A program made the position numbers and the translations under genes. Positions 1-4,952 of a stretch of 6,148 nt of DNA are shown one piece after another. Under the pieces are notes generated by a model. The model had not been told where the DNA came from, ran no database searches, and saw only the letters and a list, made by a program, of their open reading frames with translations. Each line of letters starts with the position of its first letter. Within the stretch, counting starts at the first letter, position 1. This stretch comes from Bacteroidales bacterium (GTDB lineage Bacteria > Bacteroidota > Bacteroidia > Bacteroidales > JAADGE01). The DNA lies in NCBI GenBank assembly GCA_029934265.1, contig JAOZMN010000180.1, positions 1 to 6,148 of the forward strand. Direction: 5' to 3'.

Positions 1-2
1 TT

Positions 3-35
3 GGCAGACTAACAGCTGCATTTATTCAATTTTAA
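3..35 (+). CDS. possible C-terminal tail of a plus-strand gene, truncated by the window edge
   Basis: This frame is open from the window edge and ends at TAA (33-35), giving GRLTAAFIQF. The alternating hydrophobic pattern and terminal phenylalanine resemble the last beta-strand of an outer-membrane protein, but ten residues cannot establish that. The main support is that the stop is followed at once by a hairpin with a T-tract (34-65) in the same direction, as expected at the end of a gene converging on gldE. The other frames here also close quickly, so this may be chance. Confidence 0.3.
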   Translation, partial: GRLTAAFIQF

Positions 36-65
36 CCCTTAATTCGCATTAATAAGAGGTTTTTA
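34..65 (+). terminator. putative intrinsic terminator after the left-edge plus-strand gene
   Basis: AACCCTTA (34-41) pairs with TAAGAGGTT (53-61) as an 8-bp stem with one bulged A and a loop of about 11 nt. T residues run to 64. It starts on the stop codon of the possible left-edge gene. The stem is AT-rich and imperfect, so confidence is moderate. Confidence 0.4.
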
Positions 66-69
66 TAAA

Positions 70-106
70 CACCAAACTATTTTATATATAAATAATTGGC
101 GTTTTT
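70..106. terminator. putative bidirectional terminator between converging genes
   Basis: CACCAA (70-75) and TTGGCG (96-101) face each other, with CCAA/TTGG pairing. An inner TATTT/AAATA stem follows after a small internal loop. TTTTT (102-106) follows on the plus strand, and TTTAT follows the hairpin on the minus strand. It lies 18 bp beyond the gldE stop, a good place to end the ssb-gldE transcript. The sequence is AT-rich, so folding strength is modest. Confidence 0.45.
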
Positions 107-123
107 ATCATGATATTTATAGG

Positions 124-1431
124 TTACGATACGGTCAATTTAATTTTTGTTATTTTTCTTTTATCTGCCGAAATAATTAAAAAAGACAAATTTTTATAAG
201 ATAAAATTTCTCCTTTTTCGGGGATTTCTCCTTTCATTTCGAGCATAAGTCCTCCGAGCGAATCAGCATCGCCTCTTGCGGTATCGAAAAAATCATCATC
301 AGTATCAATTACTTTGCAGACATCGTTGAGCAATATTTTTGCTTCAAAAATATAAGTATTTGTATCAATTTTTTTGTAAAGATTGTTTTCTTCATCGGAT
401 TCATCGCTTATTTCTCCGAAAACTTCTTCCAAAATGTCTTCGAGAGTTACAATTCCGGAAACTCCGCCATATTCATCGGTAACTATTGCAATATGATTGT
501 TATTTGTCTGAAATTCACGCAATAAATCGTTGATTTTTCCGGTTTCCGGTACAAAATAAGGTTCTCGTATGTGTTTTTGCCAATTATAGTCGTCTTTTTC
601 GTTGATGTGTTCAAGTAAATCTTTGGCGTATAAAATTCCTTTTATGTTGTCTAATGTTTTTTCGTAAACCGGTATGCGAGAAAGTCCGGATTTTCTTATA
701 GTATCAAGTATTTCATTGAATAATAATGAGTTATCAACTGCCACAAGGTCAATTCTCGGCTTTATAATTTCGTTTACGTCCGTATTGGCGAAAGAAACTA
801 TTCCTTCCAAAATATCTTTATCTTCGTCGATACCGGTTTGTGTTAGTTTTAATGCGTGCGAAAGATCGTCCGGAGAAATGTTTTGTTCGGATACGTGTTT
901 GCGGTAGCGTTTGTTAACTATTGAAGTCGATTTTATAAGTAAAATACTTACCGGATAAAATATTTTTGAAGTAATAAGAAGCGGTAATGCCATAAATTTT
1001 GCAAAACGAATGTTTGCGTGTGCTGCATACACTTTGGGAATTATTTCGCCGAAAAGAAGTAATAAAAATGTAATTCCTACTATCTGTATGAAAAAACCTA
1101 AACGAGGCGAACCTGAAAAATCGACAAACATTTCCGTGATATAGGCAGAAAGCATTATAATGCCTATGTTTATGAAATTATTTGCTATAAGTATTGTTGC
1201 CAAAAGTTTTTCCGGCTCCGAAAGTAAGGAAATAACAATATTCCCGTTTCGTGAATTTTTGAGTTGTCCTTTTTTCAATAAAGTTTTATTTATTGAAAAA
1301 AAAGCAACTTCCGACCCCGAAACAAAGGCAGATGAAAGCAGTAAGATTATTATTCCTACAAAACCTGTTACAACGGTTGTCGTAACAGGTTTAAATATTA
1401 TTTCCGAAATAATAAAGTTTAAAATACTCAA
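124..1431 (-). CDS. gldE: GldE-like membrane protein (DUF21/CNNM domain, CBS pair, CorC/HlyC domain)
   Basis: This is a 435-residue inner-membrane protein. The N-terminal DUF21-type region has about four hydrophobic segments (near 20-46, 76-98, 111-137 and 146-168), including VSGSEVAFFSI and FGEIIPK. Two CBS domains follow: about 217-275 (KPRIDLVAVD, SRIPVYE) and about 290-345 (HIAIVTDEYGGVSGIVTLED). A CorC/HlyC-type domain ends the protein (about 352-435, with GDADSLGGLMLEM near 387-399). Related CorC/CNNM proteins are linked to Mg2+ or Co2+ handling. The gldE label rests on the family and on the position directly downstream of ssb, as in flavobacteria, where GldE is associated with gliding; motility is not shown here. 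There is no ATG near the 5' end. An in-frame stop overlaps the last codons of ssb, so initiation must be at TTG (1429-1431) or the nearby CTG/ATT codons. The first internal ATG, at residue 93, would remove a membrane segment. The start is 2 bp from the ssb stop, suggesting translational coupling. No gldD follows. Confidence 0.85.
   Translation of the reverse strand: MSILNFIISEIIFKPVTTTVVTGFVGIIILLLSSAFVSGSEVAFFSINKTLLKKGQLKNSRNGNIVISLLSEPEKLLATILIANNFINIGIIMLSAYITEMFVDFSGSPRLGFFIQIVGITFLLLLFGEIIPKVYAAHANIRFAKFMALPLLITSKIFYPVSILLIKSTSIVNKRYRKHVSEQNISPDDLSHALKLTQTGIDEDKDILEGIVSFANTDVNEIIKPRIDLVAVDNSLLFNEILDTIRKSGLSRIPVYEKTLDNIKGILYAKDLLEHINEKDDYNWQKHIREPYFVPETGKINDLLREFQTNNNHIAIVTDEYGGVSGIVTLEDILEEVFGEISDESDEENNLYKKIDTNTYIFEAKILLNDVCKVIDTDDDFFDTARGDADSLGGLMLEMKGEIPEKGEILSYKNLSFLIISADKRKITKIKLTVS
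1361..1392 (-). repeat. perfect 11-bp inverted repeat inside the 5' end of gldE
   Basis: AAACCTGTTAC (1361-1371) and GTAACAGGTTT (1382-1392) are perfect reverse complements with a 10-nt loop. In the gldE message this hairpin covers codons 14-24 (KPVTTTVVTGF), just before the first membrane segment, and is followed by a short T run. It could slow ribosomes or act as a weak attenuator between ssb and gldE. It could also simply reflect the codons used for a repetitive V/T stretch. Confidence 0.6.
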
Positions 1432-1433
1432 AA

Positions 1434-1910
1434 TCAGAATGGTAAGTCATCAATATTATTCATGTCGTCTCCGTCGAAAGCAACCGGTGCATCTTTTTCG
1501 GAGGCAGGGGAGACGTTTGCCGGAGGTGGATTTGTATTGTTTGAAGCAGTCTTCTTGGGAGTAGTTACAGGTCGGTCGGTACTTTGCGGTACACCTCCGA
1601 GCATTTTCATTTCTCTGCAAATTATACTTGTATAATATTTTGTAACACCGTCCACTTCATAGCTTCGATATTCTAATTTTCCTTCGAGATACAAACGGTC
1701 GCCTTTTTTGACATATTGTTCTACAACTTTTGCTAAACCTCTCCAAACGACGATGTTATGCCATTGTGTTTGATCTACTTTTTCACCGTTTTTGTTAGTA
1801 TATCTTTCGTTGGTTGCCAAACTGAACTTTGCAACAGGTACATCTTCCTGTACATATTGTACTTCCGGGTCATTACCCACATTTCCGACAAGAATTACTT
1901 TATTTATCAT
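1434..1910 (-). CDS. ssb: single-stranded DNA-binding protein
   Basis: This is a 158-residue SSB that coats single-stranded DNA during replication, recombination and repair. Residues 1-105 form the OB-fold, starting MINKVILVGNVGNDPEV and including FSLATNERY, the TQWHNIVVW strand and KGDRLYLEGKLEYRSY. Residues 106-145 are a Pro/Thr/Asn-rich, probably disordered linker. The acidic tip ends in DDLPF, the conserved peptide that binds partner proteins. Length and ends are normal for the family. The ATG (1908-1910) is preceded by an A-rich stretch without a Shine-Dalgarno sequence. It is the first gene of a two-gene unit with gldE and has its own promoter at 1939-1970. mutY, which often precedes ssb in related genomes, is absent here. 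Confidence 0.97.
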   Translation of the reverse strand: MINKVILVGNVGNDPEVQYVQEDVPVAKFSLATNERYTNKNGEKVDQTQWHNIVVWRGLAKVVEQYVKKGDRLYLEGKLEYRSYEVDGVTKYYTSIICREMKMLGGVPQSTDRPVTTPKKTASNNTNPPPANVSPASEKDAPVAFDGDDMNNIDDLPF

Positions 1911-1938
1911 TTTATTTTAAGTTTTATTTTTATTTTCG

Positions 1939-1970
1939 CAAATCTATTTCTTTTTTTTAGAATTACAAAA
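1939..1970 (-). promoter_or_regulatory. Bacteroidetes-type promoter of ssb-gldE
   Basis: On the minus strand, TTTTG (1970-1966) is followed by 19 bp and then TAGATTTG (1946-1939). This matches the Bacteroidetes consensus of a TTTG -33 element and a TAnnTTTG -7 element at the usual spacing. Transcription would begin near 1934, leaving a leader of about 24 nt before the ssb ATG. Confidence 0.75.
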
Positions 1971-1979
1971 AATAAATAA

Positions 1980-2186
1980 TTTGTCTGTTATTATATTTAT
2001 AATATTAATTTTGATGCCGGGATTGTTTTATGCAAAAATTATATCGCTTTCCGGCGATACAGCATATCTCACCCCGATAAAAATATCAATCAAAGTGAAG
2101 CTGTAATATTATATATTCGTAATAAATTCAGAGAGATAACTGAGGCGTATAATATTATCAAAAAATATAAAGGTCAAAAATTATAA
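1980..2186 (+). pseudogene. remnant of a J-domain (DnaJ-like) gene, no start codon
   Basis: This frame is open for 68 codons between two TAA stops (1977-1979 and 2184-2186). Its translation reads like one J-domain. YYIYNINFDAG (about codons 4-14) resembles the helix I region. AFRRYSISHPDKN has a helix II end and the HPD motif (2070-2078) that J-proteins use to stimulate DnaK/Hsp70 ATPase. NKFREITEAYNIIKK matches helix III. The helix II end appears one residue shorter than usual before HPD. There is no ATG, GTG or TTG in frame upstream of HPD, and a stop lies directly before the open stretch, so it is probably a decayed gene. It lies antisense to flanking genes and shares the gap with the ssb promoter. 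An overlapping frame (1981-2103) gives a signal-peptide-like hydrophobic run, which I regard as chance. The family call was made by eye. Confidence 0.55.
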
Positions 2187-2229
2187 ATAATAGTTGATGT
2201 CAGTTTAAAAAGTATATTTTTTCGCAATC

Positions 2230-2315
2230 AGACCCTTCGTATTTTAATTAAAAGACTGTAAATTAAACATTTAGACTTGTTGGATTTTATTAAATCAAAC
2301 CCTAAGGGTCTTTTT
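2230..2315 (+). terminator. long-range inverted repeat with T-tract, possible structured terminator
   Basis: AGACCCTT (2230-2237) is perfectly complementary to AAGGGTCT (2304-2311), and T residues continue to 2315. The 66-nt interior holds the palindrome TTTTAATTAAAA (2242-2253) and the small hairpin GATTT-TATT-AAATC. A competing local hairpin ACCC-TAA-GGGT (2299-2309) uses the same 3' arm. On the plus strand this could end transcription through the J-domain remnant. On the minus strand the local ACCC/GGGT hairpin lies 19 bp past the mnmA stop but has only a poor T-tract. Confidence 0.4.
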
Positions 2316-2327
2316 ACACTGAACTCT

Positions 2328-3509
2328 TTAATCAATTACTCCGGAAGCAATTAATTCGTCTTGTATATATATTGCTGCAAATTGTCCGGGTGTAATTCCT
2401 CTTTGTTTTTCTTCAAAAATAATGAACATACCTTTTTGAGTAATCCGGACAACAGCTTTTTCGGGTATTTGCCGGTAGCGTATTTGTACAAGGCAGTCCA
2501 AATTTTCATCGAAAATATCTTTTAAATCTTCTCTAATATAATGAATTTCTTCTTTTTTTATGAAAAGAGCTTTTCTGAAAAGTCCGGGGTGCATTTTTCC
2601 TTCGCCTATATAAACGATATTTTTATTGACATCTGTAGCTATGACGTAAGGCGGTTCTTTCATTCCACCTATGCCGAGTCCTTTGCGTTGCCCGATTGTA
2701 TAATAATATGCTCCTCTGTGTTCGGCAATTTTTGTTCCGTTTTCCGGCTTGTATTTATAAGGTGTCGATAGTTTTTCAAAATCGTCTGTATTTTTATCCT
2801 TATCGGAATATTGCTGAAAGTTTTTGTCTATTTTGACAATATCTCCGGTTTTGGGTTTTAATTTTTGCTGTAAAAAGACCGGCAAATCAACCTTGCCGAC
2901 AAAGCAAATGCCTTGCGAATCTTTCTTTTTGGCACTTGCAAGTTGCTTTTCTTCCGCAATTCGGCGTACTTCACTTTTTTCAAGTTCTCCGATTGGGAAT
3001 ACGGCTTTTTCTAATTGTTTTTGCGATAGTTGGCAGAGAAAATAACTTTGGTCTTTTTTGGGGTCTTTGCCGGCAAGAAGTCTGTAAATTTTTTGTCCGT
3101 TTTTTACGATGGTATCTTTTCTGCAATAATGTCCGGTAGCGACTAAATCAGCCCCATACTCTAATGCTTTTTTCATAAAAACATCAAATTTTATTTCTCT
3201 GTTGCAAAGCACATCAGGATTTGGAGTTCGTCCTTTTTGATATTCATCGAACATATAATCGACAACTTTTTTTCGATATTCTTTGCTGAAATCGACTACA
3301 TGAAAGGGAATTTTTAATTTTCGGGCAATAAGTCCGGCAATAAGTACATCGTCGTCGCTCGGACAATTTCCCTCTATAACTCCTTGTGTATCATGCCAAT
3401 TTATCATATATAAAGCATGAACATCGTATCCTTTTTGTTTCAGCAAATAAGCGGCAACGCTTGAATCTACACCACCGGAAAGTCCTATCACAATTTTTTT
3501 ATTGTTCAT
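2328..3509 (-). CDS. mnmA: tRNA-specific 2-thiouridylase MnmA
   Basis: This 393-residue cytoplasmic enzyme makes 2-thiouridine at wobble position 34 of tRNAs for Lys, Glu and Gln: it adenylates the uridine, then transfers persulfide sulfur. The N-terminal PP-loop ATP motif is SGGVDSS (11-17). TPNPDVLCNREIKF carries the first catalytic cysteine, C102. ATGHY (124-128) and DQSYFLCQL (153-161) are conserved tRNA/ATP-site blocks. DSQGICFVG carries the second cysteine, C202. The central and C-terminal beta-barrel domains include YYYTIGQRKGLGIGG (268-282) and RGITPGQFAAIY (370-381). One oddity is a K/D-rich stretch of about 25-30 extra residues (about 228-258) between GDIV and AEHRG. The ATG (3507-3509) is the last of three ATGs in a 14-bp tandem repeat; the other two are out of frame and stop after five codons. 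It is probably cotranscribed with hemE upstream. Confidence 0.96.
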   Translation of the reverse strand: MNNKKIVIGLSGGVDSSVAAYLLKQKGYDVHALYMINWHDTQGVIEGNCPSDDDVLIAGLIARKLKIPFHVVDFSKEYRKKVVDYMFDEYQKGRTPNPDVLCNREIKFDVFMKKALEYGADLVATGHYCRKDTIVKNGQKIYRLLAGKDPKKDQSYFLCQLSQKQLEKAVFPIGELEKSEVRRIAEEKQLASAKKKDSQGICFVGKVDLPVFLQQKLKPKTGDIVKIDKNFQQYSDKDKNTDDFEKLSTPYKYKPENGTKIAEHRGAYYYTIGQRKGLGIGGMKEPPYVIATDVNKNIVYIGEGKMHPGLFRKALFIKKEEIHYIREDLKDIFDENLDCLVQIRYRQIPEKAVVRITQKGMFIIFEEKQRGITPGQFAAIYIQDELIASGVID

Positions 3510-3539
3510 TGTAATTTGTTCATTGTAAATTGTTCATTT
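3502..3539. repeat. 14-bp tandem repeat, about 2.7 copies, spanning the hemE stop and mnmA start
   Basis: TTGTTCATTGTAAT (3502-3515) and TTGTTCATTGTAAA (3516-3529) differ at one base. A third copy starts at 3530 and matches for nine bases (TTGTTCATT) before diverging into hemE codons. Each copy carries CAT, which is ATG on the coding strand. The near identity suggests recent replication slippage. Confidence 0.9.
3506..3537 (-). promoter_or_regulatory. two five-codon micro-ORFs linked by ATGA overlaps between hemE and mnmA
   Basis: On the coding strand, the hemE stop TGA (3536-3534) overlaps an ATG (3537-3535). That ATG opens the micro-ORF MNNLQ, which stops at TGA (3522-3520). This stop overlaps a second ATG (3523-3521) that opens MNKLQ, stopping at TGA (3508-3506). 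That stop overlaps the mnmA ATG (3509-3507). So three ATGA junctions in a row, 14 nt apart, connect hemE to mnmA. Ribosomes that reinitiate at each ATGA would pass along the chain. Whether the micro-ORFs are translated is inference. Confidence 0.6.
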
Positions 3540-4568
3540 GTTTCTTTCCCAATCGGCATTTTTCACCCAATCGGTAACGAATTTGGCATTTTCAAACGGA
3601 ATACTCGGAATAAAACCGTGTCCGAAGTTAAAAATCCAATTTGTATTTTCTTTGCCGAAAGGAATAAGTTTTTCCAATTCTTTCTGTATCGTTTCTTTAT
3701 CGGCAAGTAAAAGACGAGGGTCTAAATTCCCTTGCAGTCCTATTTTCGGACTTATGAGTTTTCGAGCTTTTTCGATGGGCATTTGCCAGTCCACACCTAT
3801 GAAATCTGCAAATTCAGGCTCTACTTTTTCGATGCCGTTTCCCAGTCCTTTCGGGAAATAAATAAACGGAGTTCCTGTTTCTTTTACAGCTTTTGCGATA
3901 CGTTTTACGAATGGAAAAATTATTTCCATATATAAATTTTCCGGAATCAGTCCGGCGTGAGTTTCAAAAAGTTGGAAAGTTTCTATCCCTGCTTTTATTT
4001 GGTTTTGAGCATAAATTACGGAAAGTTCCGTAATTTGGTCAAGAATTTTAAGAGCTGTATTTTTTTCTTTATAAAGCATTTTTACGGCATCGGGAAAAGT
4101 ATGGTCTCTGCTTAAACCTTGCACCATATAACAAAAAGTGGTAAGCGGACTGCCGCAAAAACCTATTAAAGGAATATTTTTTGGTCGTGTTCGTATTATT
4201 TCTTTAATATTTTCATAAATATATTCCAATTTAGAACTGTCCGGATTTAAACATTTCAAAGCATTGCTTTGGTCTTTAAGCGGAGCGGAAAAGACCGGTC
4301 CTTTTTCCGTAAAATCGAGTTGCATTCCCATAGCTTCGGGGATTACCAAAATATCTGAAAAAAGTATGGCTGCATCTACACCCAAGTCGTACACCGGTAA
4401 CAGAGTTACTTCTGCCGCAAGTTTGGGTGAGTTCATCATATCTTTAAAGCTGTGTTTTTTTCGTAATTTTAAATACGAAGGTAAAACTCTTCCCGCCTGT
4501 CGCATAAACCATACCGGAGGTCTGTTTGTTTTTTCTCCTTTTATTGTTTTTAAAAATATAGAATCCAT
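3534..4568 (-). CDS. hemE: uroporphyrinogen decarboxylase
   Basis: This 344-residue cytoplasmic enzyme removes four carboxyl groups from uroporphyrinogen III to give coproporphyrinogen III in heme synthesis. It is a single TIM-barrel domain of normal family length. The N-terminal signature is RPPVWFMRQAGR (16-27), whose arginines R23 and R27 bind substrate carboxylates. FSDILVIPEAMG carries the key aspartate D72. GFCGSPLTTFCYMVQG carries the conserved tyrosine Y147. FNFGHGFIP carries the conserved histidine H317. The ATG (4566-4568) gives the usual short lead-in before the signature and follows an A-rich stretch without a Shine-Dalgarno sequence. It is the first gene of the hemE-mnmA pair and divergent from purA. 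Its promoter is unclear: the only good minus-strand match lies about 350 bp upstream. No other heme gene is in the window. Confidence 0.97.
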   Translation of the reverse strand: MDSIFLKTIKGEKTNRPPVWFMRQAGRVLPSYLKLRKKHSFKDMMNSPKLAAEVTLLPVYDLGVDAAILFSDILVIPEAMGMQLDFTEKGPVFSAPLKDQSNALKCLNPDSSKLEYIYENIKEIIRTRPKNIPLIGFCGSPLTTFCYMVQGLSRDHTFPDAVKMLYKEKNTALKILDQITELSVIYAQNQIKAGIETFQLFETHAGLIPENLYMEIIFPFVKRIAKAVKETGTPFIYFPKGLGNGIEKVEPEFADFIGVDWQMPIEKARKLISPKIGLQGNLDPRLLLADKETIQKELEKLIPFGKENTNWIFNFGHGFIPSIPFENAKFVTDWVKNADWERNK

Positions 4569-4733
4569 TTTTTGAAATTTTAAAATAAAAAAATCGTTAT
4601 AAAAATAATAAACATATAACTATCTTGTTAAAAGTAATTTGTATTTATATTTTCCTTTAATGTTTATAAAATTAATAAATTTAACGGTTAAAATATAAAT
4701 TGAGAATAATTAACAAAAATTTAACAAATTAAA

Positions 4734-4764
4734 TTTATCCGGAAATTATCTTTTATTATTTTTG
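4734..4764 (+). promoter_or_regulatory. candidate Bacteroidetes-type promoter for purA
   Basis: TATTTTTG (4757-4764) is a full match to the TAnnTTTG -7 element and is followed by C. The -33 element is weaker: TTTA (4734-4737), one mismatch from TTTG, at 19-bp spacing. Transcription would begin near 4770, giving purA an unusually long leader of about 180 nt. I found no other good plus-strand match before purA. Confidence 0.5.
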
Positions 4765-4773
4765 CACTCCGGA
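4738..4773. repeat. pair of TCCGGA palindromes flanking the purA -7 box, 30 bp apart
   Basis: TCCGGAAA occurs at 4738-4745 and again at 4768-4775. The first copy lies just after the -33 position and the second over the predicted transcription start. The spacing is about three helical turns, on the same face. They could be a regulator's binding sites. However, TCCGGA is common in the genes of this window, so chance is possible. Confidence 0.3.
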
Positions 4774-4779
4774 AAGTTA

Positions 4780-4851
4780 ATGTTAAGGTCTTCGACCTAT
4801 TTAATATTACTTATGCACTCGTATAAAAACAGGAATTTGTTGCACAAATAA
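4780..4851 (+). CDS. short leader ORF (23 codons) upstream of purA, speculative
   Basis: ATG (4780-4782) opens 23 codons ending at TAA (4849-4851). The peptide starts MLRSSTYLILLMHSYK. It starts about 10 nt after the predicted purA transcription start and covers the hairpin at 4786-4798. I recognise no family. ORFs this short arise easily by chance; only the position in a long leader makes it worth listing. Confidence 0.2.
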   Translation: MLRSSTYLILLMHSYKNRNLLHK

Positions 4852-4870
4852 TGTAAGAGTATTTATATAA

Positions 4871-4930
4871 ATGTTAATACAGAAAACGCTTGACAAGTGC
4901 GGTGTACTAATCTTTCCGATACAAAGATAA
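4871..4930 (+). CDS. second short leader ORF (19 codons) upstream of purA, speculative
   Basis: ATG (4871-4873) opens 19 codons ending at TAA (4928-4930), 21 bp before the purA ATG. The peptide starts MLIQKTLDKCGVLIFP and resembles nothing I know. It overlaps the minus-strand promoter candidate. Probably chance. Confidence 0.15.
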   Translation: MLIQKTLDKCGVLIFPIQR

Positions 4931-4952
4931 TAGAATTCAATAAAATAAACAA
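4922..4952 (-). promoter_or_regulatory. candidate Bacteroidetes-type promoter on the minus strand at the purA start
   Basis: Read on the minus strand, TTG (4952-4950) is followed by 20 bp and then TATCTTTG (4929-4922), matching TTG-N20-TAnnTTTG. Transcription would start near 4917 and run leftward toward hemE, giving it a leader of about 350 nt, or make a short antisense RNA. It is the only full -7 match on this strand in the intergenic region. It lies almost on the purA start codon and faces the plus-strand candidate. Confidence 0.5.

Larger units (their letters stand above)
4569..4951. other. 383-bp divergent intergenic region between hemE and purA
   Basis: The hemE-proximal part (4569-4733) is almost pure A/T, and I see no gene or clear promoter in it. 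The purA-proximal part is less AT-rich. It holds a plus-strand promoter candidate, two TCCGGA sites, a small hairpin (AGGTC-TTC-GACCT, 4786-4798), two short ORFs, a CTTGACAAG dyad (4889-4897) and a minus-strand promoter candidate. In many Bacteroidetes a fur-type regulator gene lies near purA; I find no trace of one. Confidence 0.7.

Noticed and set aside
674..907. Open frames antisense to gldE, and similar ones antisense to hemE, mnmA and purA
   Set aside because: They lie inside well-supported genes and their translations show no domain features.
1981..2103. Signal-peptide-like hydrophobic frame overlapping the J-domain remnant
   Set aside because: AT-rich DNA often encodes hydrophobic runs. 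The frame ends soon after and shows no family motif, whereas the other frame carries HPD and helix III.
2226..2311. Possible tRNA gene in the structured region
   Set aside because: No acceptor stem, anticodon arm or T-arm consensus can be fitted.
3502..3543. Tandem repeat as a CRISPR or mobile-element footprint
   Set aside because: The units are 14 bp and directly adjacent with no spacers. There is no transposase or target duplication, so slippage explains it better.
4890..4913. TTGACA as a classical -35 box for purA
   Set aside because: The only -10-like sequence (TAATCT) is 12 bp away, too close, and this phylum uses a different promoter type.
4886..4925. Resemblance of GTACTAAT and its surroundings to the 3' end of 23S rRNA
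   Set aside because: Only about nine bases match, and the helices and conserved segments expected around it are missing.
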